NCBI GenBank assembly: GCA_030835745.1
Contig: JAUROA010000037.1
Span: forward strand, 1-44,794
Direction: 5' to 3'
Origin: Alphaproteobacteria bacterium
GTDB lineage: Bacteria; Pseudomonadota; Alphaproteobacteria; Rickettsiales; UBA1997
Length of the DNA stretch: 44,794 nt
Every line of letters starts with the position of its first letter. Position 1 is the stretch's first letter. Both the position numbers and the translations under genes were made by a program. The notes below the pieces were generated by a model, which worked only from the letters and a program-made list of their open reading frames with translations, searched no databases and was not told where the DNA came from. Below, one piece after another: positions 8,784-15,344 of the stretch.

Positions 8784-9352
8784 TAAAATTTATAATAAAA
8801 ATAACCATAATATTATTAATTATTTCTTTAATAACATCATGTAGATGGTTTAGTAATATTGGTACGCCATATTTTCACATGACAAATTTTAAAACTCCTG
8901 ATGGAACACCGCAATTTAAGGCTGGTTTTAAAGATGGCTGTGGAAGTGTTTTATATGCTAGGGGCAATATGTTTTATAGATCTAGATATAAATATCATTT
9001 TAATCCAAAGATGACCGGAAATAACGAATATCGTTTTGGTCATGCTCGTGGCTATTCATGGTGTTTTCAGCAAGTTTTAAGTGGTCCGGTAGCTTCATTT
9101 GACAAATATCTATATTATGGTGGCTATGATAAAACATTTAGCGCTCAAGATATTAATACCGCCTGGGACGGAATGTTCAAGGGTGGAACTTTAAATGATG
9201 GTCCAGCTATGTCAGATAAAGGTTTAAATGGTATGATGAGTATCTGGAGTAGTGGAATTGACGGCAAGAGTAGCGTATTTGGGTCTCATCCTTTATGGGC
9301 TGGAGGAGCAGAAGGGCAATTTTTGGGATTATCAAAACCACAATATGACTAA
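8780..9352 (+). CDS. Lipoprotein, two-motif GW/GC family (member 3, extended)
   Basis: 190 residues. Lipobox LITSC follows a basic N-terminus and hydrophobic core. Motif 1 is FKAGFKDGCGSVL and motif 2 is EYRFGHARGYSWCF. About 85 further residues follow, rich in Gly, Asp and Ser (for example FKGGTLNDGPAMSDKGLNG), with no counterpart in members 1 and 2. The start overlaps the previous stop (ATGA) and has a strong Shine-Dalgarno. The C-terminal extension may be a separate small domain. Function unknown. Confidence 0.8.
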   Translation: MIKFIIKITIILLIISLITSCRWFSNIGTPYFHMTNFKTPDGTPQFKAGFKDGCGSVLYARGNMFYRSRYKYHFNPKMTGNNEYRFGHARGYSWCFQQVLSGPVASFDKYLYYGGYDKTFSAQDINTAWDGMFKGGTLNDGPAMSDKGLNGMMSIWSSGIDGKSSVFGSHPLWAGGAEGQFLGLSKPQYD

Positions 9353-9890
9353 AGTTATGAGATATTTTATTATTATTGTAACATTATTACTGCAATCATG
9401 TTTTTGGGTGCCAAATTGGCATAAACCACAAGGCTATACTATATTTCGTCAAATGCCAAAGGGTGGTTCTCCTGGTTTTAATCTTGGATGGATGCATGGC
9501 TGCGAATCTGGTCTTGGAACTCAATTTGGCGGTAAAATGTATATGACATTTTATACATGGAAGAAAGATCCTGATATTTCTTCAAATAATCCAAATATTG
9601 AAAAAATTCGCAAAAGATATCCTGTAAAATTACAAAAAGTAAATTGGAATGACCCAGGAGATGTCAAAAGAAATTTAGATGATTACAAGGTTATTTTTTG
9701 GAGCGCTCATATTTTTTGTAGACATGCTGCAATTGGTTTACTTCAAACTGCAGGCGGCTTTGAACCATCAACTGGATTCACCCCACCTGTTGCCGGGGAG
9801 GTTAGATATGATCCAAGAGATCATAGCATAGGAAATGTTTGGAAGCTTCATGGAAAAGGCGATACTAGAATTGGAACGGGTTTTTGGTAA
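9345..9890 (+). CDS. Lipoprotein, two-motif GW/GC family (member 4)
   Basis: 181 residues from ATG 9345; a second Met at 9357 is also possible. I prefer these to the longer reading from 9252, which overlaps the previous gene by 101 nt and would bury the signal peptide. From 9345 the protein has a basic start, a hydrophobic core and lipobox LLQSC. Motif 1 is FNLGWMHGCESGL. Motif 2 is degenerate (DYKVIFWSAHIFC) but keeps the terminal Cys. The C-terminal 60 residues are Gly/Pro-rich. It ends the overlapping four-gene run. Function unknown. Confidence 0.75.
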   Translation: MTKVMRYFIIIVTLLLQSCFWVPNWHKPQGYTIFRQMPKGGSPGFNLGWMHGCESGLGTQFGGKMYMTFYTWKKDPDISSNNPNIEKIRKRYPVKLQKVNWNDPGDVKRNLDDYKVIFWSAHIFCRHAAIGLLQTAGGFEPSTGFTPPVAGEVRYDPRDHSIGNVWKLHGKGDTRIGTGFW

Positions 9891-9917
9891 TATTAAATAA
9901 TGACATATTATAAAATA

Positions 9918-9944
9918 TTGATAATAAAATTATATGATTATAAA
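9918..9944 (+). promoter_or_regulatory. Possible promoter before the TRL-like pair
   Basis: TTGATA (9918-9923) and TATAAA (9939-9944) are 15 nt apart, upstream of the gene at 9978. The spacing is short and the background is AT-rich, so this is weak. Confidence 0.25.
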
Positions 9945-9977
9945 ATTATTTATTATTAAATTTAAAGCTTTGTAATC

Positions 9978-10295
9978 ATGAAAATTATCATCTCTATATT
10001 AATTTTACTTTTTACCGCCTCATGCCTTGGAAAGACCCAAAGTGGCGTCCAGGGGGGTTTTATATATTCTTCATGGCAAGACACTATTTCTGGTGCTGTT
10101 AATAATGATGTAAAAATTACTAAAAAAGGCGAAGCATGTTCTAGAAATATTTTAGGATTATTTGCTTTTGGTGATTCTTCAGTTGAAACAGCAAGAAGAA
10201 TGGGTGGAATTAAAAAAGTTGCCTTTGCAGATACAAATTATTTTAACATATTAGGTCTATATCAAAAAGGTTGCACTATTGCCAAGGGTCAATAA
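9978..10295 (+). CDS. TRL-like family lipoprotein
   Basis: 105 residues with an N-terminal lipoprotein signal (LFTASC). The rest matches the TRL-like pattern (PF13146): KKGEACSRNILGLFAFGDSS, then ARRMGGIKKVAFAD, then FNILGLYQKGCTI. These correspond to the family's 'kxGeAcxxxILGLxaxGDaSixxAxxxGgIxkIxxvD....LGLYxxxct' core. TRL-like proteins are small bacterial envelope proteins of unknown function. A paralogue lies 40 nt downstream, so the pair probably arose by tandem duplication. Confidence 0.85.
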   Translation: MKIIISILILLFTASCLGKTQSGVQGGFIYSSWQDTISGAVNNDVKITKKGEACSRNILGLFAFGDSSVETARRMGGIKKVAFADTNYFNILGLYQKGCTIAKGQ

Positions 10296-10335
10296 TTTAT
10301 AACAGCTAATAATTTTAAGAGTCAATAATCTAATC

Positions 10336-10656
10336 ATGCTTCGCAAAATCATTATATTGCTATTATTTTTGCCATTATTTTCTTGTATTGGTTATAATAA
10401 CATAAAGGGTGCAGACCCATCATTATCCCAAACTATGGGTCACAAAAATAACGATAATATAGAGAGGGCATATTTAAAATCTTCTTCATGTGTTTATAAT
10501 ATATTAACTTTATTTGCATTTGGTGATTCATCGATAGAAACGGCTAAAAAGAAGGGCGATATTGATAAAATAAAATCAGTTAGCACAAATTTCGAATCCT
10601 TTACTTATTATTTTCCAATTTACCAAAAGGGTTGCACCAATTTAATTGGTAACTAG
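10336..10656 (+). CDS. TRL-like family lipoprotein, second copy
   Basis: 106 residues; lipobox LPLFSC. The core YLKSSSCVYNILTLFAFGDSS...AKKKGDIDKIKSV...YYFPIYQKGCT is shared with the preceding gene and with PF13146, though the GGIKK element has drifted to GDIDK. Both copies start with ATG directly after a short TAATC, and neither has a Shine-Dalgarno. Function unknown. The conserved GDSS and two Cys residues are retained in both copies. Confidence 0.8.
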   Translation: MLRKIIILLLFLPLFSCIGYNNIKGADPSLSQTMGHKNNDNIERAYLKSSSCVYNILTLFAFGDSSIETAKKKGDIDKIKSVSTNFESFTYYFPIYQKGCTNLIGN

Positions 10657-10766
10657 CAATTTTGTACTTTTAATCGCAATTTTCATATATTGATATTTAT
10701 TTTTGCTTATGTAACTATAAGTTTTAATTAATAAATATTAATTCGTTAATAGTAATATCTGTTTCC

Positions 10767-12743
10767 ATGCTATTTAAGCTTGCTATCTTTTCTCCATTAT
10801 TTGCTTTTTTAATTTCGGCTTTAATTGGCCGTGTTTGTTTTAATTGTGAAAAGCAAAAAAAATTTGCTGATAAATTTGCACAATATTTTACATCTTCATT
10901 ACTAATTATTAGCGCTATATGCTCAGTAATTATTTTCTATAATTTTACACAAGATCGCAATGTAATAAATATTACTCTGCTAAGTTGGATTAGTTCTGGT
11001 GATTTATCTGTTAATTGGTCACTTTATCTTGATTCTTTAACTTCAATAATGCTGGTAGTCATTAATGTTGTTTCTTGTTTGGTTCATATATACTCAATTG
11101 GATATATGTCTGAAGATAAATCGATTAATCGATTTATGTCATATTTGTCTCTTTTCACCTTTTTTATGTTGATATTAGTTACAGCAGATAATTTCTTGCA
11201 ATTATTTGTTGGCTGGGAGGGTGTTGGTTTGGCGTCTTACTTGCTTATTGGTTTTTGGTTTAAAAAACAATCAGCAAATAATGCAGCAATGAAAGCTTTT
11301 ATTGCCAATAGGGTTGGTGATTTGGGCTTAATAATTGCTATGGCACTTATTTTTAAAACATTTGGTAGCTTGGAATATAAAGTTATTTTTAGCAATGTTG
11401 GTAATTATCTAGAAAATCAAATAACCTTATTTAACAAAGAATTCAATATTATTGATATAATCTGTATATCGCTATTTATAGGCGCAATGGGTAAATCTGC
11501 GCAAATTGGTCTTCATGTTTGGTTGGCAGATGCCATGGAAGGGCCAACTCCTGTTTCAGCATTAATCCATGCAGCAACCATGGTTACAGCCGGGGTATTT
11601 TTAGTGGCGCGCTGTTCTTACTTATTTGAGTTTTCGCCAATTGCATTAAATTTAGTAACAATTATTGGGGCAATAACCGCAATATTTGCTGCCACCATTG
11701 CAATTACTCAAAATGACATAAAAAAAGTCATTGCCTATTCAACATGTTCGCAATTAGGCTATATGTTTTTTGCATGTGGCGTTTCAGTTTATAGTGCAGC
11801 AATATTTCATTTAGCTACTCATGCATTTTTTAAAGCATTATTATTTCTTGGAGCTGGAAGTGTAATTCATGCTCTTCATCATCAGCAAGATATGACTAAA
11901 ATGGGTGGAATATATCGCAAAATTCCTATTACTTATGCTATGATGTGGATTGGGTCACTTGCTTTGGCAGGCTTTCCACCTTTTGCGGGATTTTTTTCAA
12001 AAGATGTAATATTAGAAGCAGCCTATATGTCTGACGCAAAATATGGCCAATTATCCTACATATTAGGTGTTATGGCTGCATTCTTAACAACATTTTATTC
12101 ATGGAGACTGCTATTTTTGGTATTTCATGGCAAGCCACGAATGGATCAAAAAACATTTAATCATGCTCACGAATCTCCACTTACAATGCAAATTCCATTA
12201 TTTATTCTAGCAATTGGTGCGATTATCTCAGGATATTTCGGTATGAATCAATTATCGTTTGTTTCTGCTGAAGGCAATTTCTTTAGTGACTCAATTTTTG
12301 TTGCTAGTGCAAATTCTAGCTTATTAGAAGATATCCATAATACACCATATCTTATCAAATATGCGCCATTAGCACTTGGCATAATAGCTATAATAATGGC
12401 ATATATAATATATCTTAAAAAGACTAATTTGGCTAATATTTTGGCTAAAAAATTATCATATCTATATAAAATATCATTTAATAAATATTATTTCGATGAA
12501 TTATATCAAATAATATTTATCAACCCAGTTAAAAAATCTGGCAATTTCTTATGGCGCGTAATTGATGTTAAAATAATAGATGGTATTCCAAATTTATTAG
12601 CACAAATTGCCAGATATTTTTCATTTCGAATTTCTAAATTAGAAACAGGGCTAATATATAGCTATTCAGGCTGGATGGTTTTTGGTTTAATTTTGATATT
12701 ATTATTTATAATAAGCTCAATTAAAGATTTCCCTATTTTTTAA
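10767..12743 (+). CDS. nuoL: NADH-quinone oxidoreductase subunit L
   Basis: 658-residue membrane subunit of respiratory complex I that carries out proton pumping at the distal end of the membrane arm. It contains the typical segment GLHVWLADAMEGPTPVSAL with the conserved lysine and histidine region around HAATMVTAGVFLVAR. The C-terminus has the long amphipathic helix and final transmembrane helix of true NuoL (NKYYFDELYQ...FRISKLETGLIYSYSGWM), so an Mrp-type antiporter is less likely. No other nuo gene is adjacent, so the complex I genes are split in this genome. Its stop overlaps the next start by one base (TAATG). Confidence 0.95.
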   Translation: MLFKLAIFSPLFAFLISALIGRVCFNCEKQKKFADKFAQYFTSSLLIISAICSVIIFYNFTQDRNVINITLLSWISSGDLSVNWSLYLDSLTSIMLVVINVVSCLVHIYSIGYMSEDKSINRFMSYLSLFTFFMLILVTADNFLQLFVGWEGVGLASYLLIGFWFKKQSANNAAMKAFIANRVGDLGLIIAMALIFKTFGSLEYKVIFSNVGNYLENQITLFNKEFNIIDIICISLFIGAMGKSAQIGLHVWLADAMEGPTPVSALIHAATMVTAGVFLVARCSYLFEFSPIALNLVTIIGAITAIFAATIAITQNDIKKVIAYSTCSQLGYMFFACGVSVYSAAIFHLATHAFFKALLFLGAGSVIHALHHQQDMTKMGGIYRKIPITYAMMWIGSLALAGFPPFAGFFSKDVILEAAYMSDAKYGQLSYILGVMAAFLTTFYSWRLLFLVFHGKPRMDQKTFNHAHESPLTMQIPLFILAIGAIISGYFGMNQLSFVSAEGNFFSDSIFVASANSSLLEDIHNTPYLIKYAPLALGIIAIIMAYIIYLKKTNLANILAKKLSYLYKISFNKYYFDELYQIIFINPVKKSGNFLWRVIDVKIIDGIPNLLAQIARYFSFRISKLETGLIYSYSGWMVFGLILILLFIISSIKDFPIF

Positions 12744-13327
12744 TGGATAATAAAAAGCTCAGACAATGTTTTGGCAATTTTGCTACTGGAATTATTATTG
12801 CAACAGGTAATAATAATTATTGCCAAAATAATAAATATCTTAAATTTATAAATAATATTTTTGGTAAAATTAAGATTTTAAATTCAAGAATTGATCAAAA
12901 AAATAATATAGCTAATTATCAAAATTTATATGGTCTAACCATAAATTCATTTTCTTCATTATCATTAAATCCTCCATTAATTCAATTTTCTATTGATAAT
13001 AAATCGTCAAATTTAAAGTTTTTCAAAAAAAATAATTATTTTTTATTAAATATTCTTAGTAAATCTCAATTAAAACTTTCAAATGCATTTGCCACCAAAA
13101 ATAATAGCAATAAGTTTCAAATAGAAGATTTTAAAATTTCAAAATTTGGTAATCCAATTTTTAAAAACTCGCTAGCCTATTTTGAATGTCAAAAATATAA
13201 AATCATCAAAGCTGGTGATCATCATATTATAATTGGCAAAATAATTGACTTTAACCAATTATCAAACCAAGATCCTTTATTATATTATAAAGGTCAATAT
13301 ATCTGTGCTGGTGATAAAATTTCTTAA
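12743..13327 (+). CDS. Flavin reductase-like FMN-binding protein
   Basis: 194 residues of the flavin reductase-like (HpaC type) split-barrel fold. Typical elements are FGNFATGIIIATG, then GLTINSFSSLSLNPPLIQFSI, then FFKKNNYFLLNILSKSQLKLSNAFA, and near the end AGDHHIIIGKIIDF with the conserved GDH. Between the first strand and GLTINSF there is an insertion of roughly 38 residues, rich in Asn and Lys, that is not usual for the family. Such enzymes reduce free FMN or FAD for partner oxygenases, but no partner is nearby. It is translationally coupled to nuoL. Confidence 0.85.
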   Translation: MDNKKLRQCFGNFATGIIIATGNNNYCQNNKYLKFINNIFGKIKILNSRIDQKNNIANYQNLYGLTINSFSSLSLNPPLIQFSIDNKSSNLKFFKKNNYFLLNILSKSQLKLSNAFATKNNSNKFQIEDFKISKFGNPIFKNSLAYFECQKYKIIKAGDHHIIIGKIIDFNQLSNQDPLLYYKGQYICAGDKIS

Positions 13328-13916
13328 ATTAAAATATCTTTGTCTTGTTGTTATTTTACTATTTTGCACATCTTGCTTAACAAAAAAAGTTTGGAACCAA
13401 TCATATAAAGAGAATTTTAACCAATTTTTAATAAGCCAAAATGGTAAAATGGTGGTTTTTCTTGGTAGTAAATATCACTATATATTTCATGATAATTCTA
13501 AAACCTTAGAAAGATTATTAAAATGGCCTAATAGGGGTAACCTTTTTATCAATACTCAAGAAACTAAGTTTAAATTAAGTAAAAGAAATATTGTAACAGG
13601 ATATGTTGCTGTTGAAAGTTTCTATAATACTATGCCAGCTCAAGATCATGAATTTCTTCGAGCTCTTGGCTTCACAAGAAAGGATAAATATTTGGCACCA
13701 AAAATAAAATTAATGATGAAAGGAAAGAGATATCTTCCAAGGGCAGATTTAGGATATAATATTCCACAATTTCAGCGTTCTTATATGATTCCAATATATT
13801 ATAAAGGAGACACAATAGATAATATAAAAAAGGTTGCAATAACGCCAATTACAATTGCAGCAGATTCAACATTCATAATTGGCAAGATTATTCTTTCGCC
13901 ATTTAGGGGGCAATAG
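13311..13916 (+). CDS. Putative lipoprotein of unknown function
   Basis: 201 residues from GTG 13311. I prefer this start to the ATG at 13245 because it yields a compact signal (IKFLKLKYLCLVVILLFCTSC) with a lipobox. The longer reading would overlap the flavin reductase gene by 83 nt and add an untypical N-terminus. The mature part contains KMVVFLGSKYHYIF and a C-terminal KVAITPITIAADSTFIIG. That end loosely recalls small enterobacterial lipoproteins with a closing '..P....aDt...', a weak resemblance only. The stop codon touches the REP palindrome, and the last 14 nt overlap the transposase gene tail to tail. Confidence 0.65.
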   Translation: MIKFLKLKYLCLVVILLFCTSCLTKKVWNQSYKENFNQFLISQNGKMVVFLGSKYHYIFHDNSKTLERLLKWPNRGNLFINTQETKFKLSKRNIVTGYVAVESFYNTMPAQDHEFLRALGFTRKDKYLAPKIKLMMKGKRYLPRADLGYNIPQFQRSYMIPIYYKGDTIDNIKKVAITPITIAADSTFIIGKIILSPFRGQ

Positions 13917-14904
13917 GGTCAGACCCCAATATTCCTAATATATTAGGAATATTGGGGTCTGACCCTAGTATAACTTTATTTATAACATCATCAATATTGC
14001 TAATTTGATTAATTGACTTTATAGCATAGCTCACCGAGCTTATTTTTCTTAAGTTAAAAAGAGTAGCAATTTTTTTTAAATTATATCCCAAATCTTTCTG
14101 ACAAAGATATATAGCTAGTTTTCTCGCTAAATTTTCTTTTTTGCAATCAGATTTATATAATATAGACTTATCGCTAATCTTATAAAAAAGCGATACAGCA
14201 TTAATTACTTGCGCAAATGTCAAATTTAAGTTGATTCTGCTATAAGGCTTTGTTTTTTTACTATTTGTAAATTTTAAAATTTTATTTTGAAAGTCTTCAT
14301 CACCCATTATTGCAAATTGCCTATCTTTTTGATAAAATTGGGTAGTATTTTTATCATTTTCTATATTTTCAATAAAATTTACATAATTAGCTTTAGATAA
14401 ATTTAAGTAATTTAGTGTTTTATTTACATCAAGCCACTTAGGCTTCTTAACAATATTTAAATATGCACGGTAACTTGACCATTTATAGTCAGATAAATTT
14501 TGAACTAATTTATTACAACTTTTAATTTCAATGGGATTGCGATGAATATATTTATTAAGCGTTGCTAAATAATTATCATCATCAATTAAAATAGCTTTAT
14601 ATCTTCCATTAAATGGCGATCCATCTTCTTTTTTATAAAAATTATATTTTTGAGCATATATACCATTAATATATTTCATGGCATCACTAATATTAGAATT
14701 AGGTGTTTCAATTAGCAGATGATAATGATTAGTCATTAAGCAATAAGCATGAATAATAATGCCATATTTGTCATGAGATTTGGCAATTAAATCCAAAAAT
14801 AATTGAAAATATCGCTCATTATGAAATATATCTTGTCTATCCTTACCTCTATTAATAATATGATAAAAAGCATTAGGAAATTGAATACGAGGCAATCTAG
14901 GCAT
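13903..14904 (-). CDS. REP-associated tyrosine transposase (RAYT) with DnaA-like C-terminal domain
   Basis: 333 residues. The Y1 transposase fold (PF01797 type) is seen in FPNAFYHIINRGKDRQDIF near the start, the HUH-like metal site TNHYHLLIE (His60, His62), and the catalytic tyrosine in KYIHRNP (Tyr119). Residues about 228-300 resemble the DnaA C-terminal DNA-binding domain (LARKLAIYLCQKDLGYNLKKIATLF...SSVSYAIKSI), a fusion known in some RAYTs. The last 22 codons are translated from the REP palindrome. RAYTs cut REP sequences as single strands and are thought to spread them. REP units lie on both sides of this gene. The catalytic residues look intact, so it could be active. Confidence 0.93.
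   Translation of the reverse strand: MPRLPRIQFPNAFYHIINRGKDRQDIFHNERYFQLFLDLIAKSHDKYGIIIHAYCLMTNHYHLLIETPNSNISDAMKYINGIYAQKYNFYKKEDGSPFNGRYKAILIDDDNYLATLNKYIHRNPIEIKSCNKLVQNLSDYKWSSYRAYLNIVKKPKWLDVNKTLNYLNLSKANYVNFIENIENDKNTTQFYQKDRQFAIMGDEDFQNKILKFTNSKKTKPYSRINLNLTFAQVINAVSLFYKISDKSILYKSDCKKENLARKLAIYLCQKDLGYNLKKIATLFNLRKISSVSYAIKSINQISNIDDVINKVILGSDPNIPNILGILGSDPIAP
13914..13967. repeat. Perfect 54-bp palindrome made of two inverted REP units
   Basis: Both 27-nt arms are perfect complements. Each arm is one REP unit: TATTAGGAA leader, ATATT, then the hairpin core GGGGTCTGACCC. The left arm is on the minus strand (core at 13917-13926) and the right arm on the plus strand (core at 13954-13965). 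It sits at the 3' ends of the converging lipoprotein and transposase genes and would form a strong cruciform or RNA hairpin, so it may also act as a bidirectional terminator. Confidence 0.95.
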
Positions 14905-15057
14905 GTGGTGTTTATTTGTGGTTAATAGCTAATAATTGCAAATATATCATGCATAAAAGACAAATTGCAATAACAAACTCATCTTAATAAATAAATTATA
15001 ATTATCAATTACTCGTTAATCATCCAGAGAAATATTGGTTTTCTAGCCTGTGGGTTA

Positions 15058-15230
15058 AGAGTCTATTAGGAAAATAGGGGTCTGACCCTATCGTTTCCAA
15101 AAAATACAGAATTCTATTAGGAAAATCGGGGTCTGACCCCAAAAAATAAGAGTCTATTAGGAAAATAGGGGTCTGACTTATCGTTTCTCAGAATTCTATT
15201 AGGAAAATCGGGGTCTGACCCCAAAAAATA
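15058..15230 (+). repeat. REP array: four units as a duplicated dimer
   Basis: Four direct copies of CTATTAGGAAAAT-(A/C)-GGGGTCTGAC start at 15063, 15114, 15154 and 15196. Units 1 and 3 carry AATAGGGG and are followed by TATCGTTTC. Units 2 and 4 carry AATCGGGG, are preceded by AGAATT, and are followed by CCCCAAAAAATAA. The A-B pair has therefore been duplicated as one block of about 90 nt. All copies have the orientation of the right arm of the 13914-13967 palindrome. Unit 3 has lost the end of its hairpin (GACTTA). Confidence 0.93.
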
Positions 15231-15237
15231 AAAAAAG

Positions 15238-15266
15238 TTGCATAATGATAAAAATTGTGTTATAAT
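15238..15266 (+). promoter_or_regulatory. Strong sigma70 promoter for the 701-residue gene
   Basis: TTGCAT (15238-15243) and a perfect TATAAT (15261-15266) are spaced by exactly 17 nt. It begins 16 nt after the last REP unit. Transcription would begin near 15273 and give a leader of about 70 nt. Confidence 0.75.
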
Positions 15267-15308
15267 AAGAATTATAGTTTTTTTTAAATAAAAATATTAT
15301 TAACATTG

Positions 15309-15320
15309 GGGTTTTAACCC
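15309..15320 (+). promoter_or_regulatory. Leader hairpin, possible decayed REP core
   Basis: GGGTTTTAACCC in the 5' leader of the gene at 15345 can form a short stem of four to five base pairs. It resembles a decayed REP core (GGGGTCTGACCC). A weak AGGT follows at 15330, ahead of the start codon. Confidence 0.3.
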
Positions 15321-15344
15321 ATTAATTATAGGTAAGATAAAAAT

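Larger units (their letters stand above)
14905..15344. other. 440-bp intergenic region carrying the REP array
   Basis: No gene is seen. The first 150 nt, upstream of the transposase, are plain AT-rich DNA; TTGCAA occurs twice around 14940-14975. The four-unit REP array follows, then a strong promoter and a 70-nt leader for the gene at 15345. Confidence 0.8.

Noticed and set aside
9252-9344. Longer N-terminus for the fourth lipoprotein
   Set aside because: It would overlap the previous gene by about 100 nt and place the signal peptide in the interior. The start at 9345 gives a normal lipoprotein.
10580-10600. TTCGAATCC, reminiscent of a tRNA T-loop
   Set aside because: It is inside the second TRL-like gene and no acceptor, D or anticodon stem can be formed around it.
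10767-12743. Mrp/MnhA-type antiporter instead of NuoL
   Set aside because: The C-terminal long amphipathic helix and final transmembrane segment match true NuoL, and no mrp/mnh partner gene is adjacent.
13245-13310. Longer N-terminus (ATG 13245) for the lipoprotein ending at 13916
   Set aside because: It lies fully within the flavin reductase gene and precedes the signal peptide; GTG 13311 gives a standard lipoprotein start.
15058-15230. Possible CRISPR array
   Set aside because: Only four units, unit spacing irregular (51, 40, 42 nt), spacers are themselves repeated, and the repeat matches the RAYT-linked palindrome. No cas gene is near.
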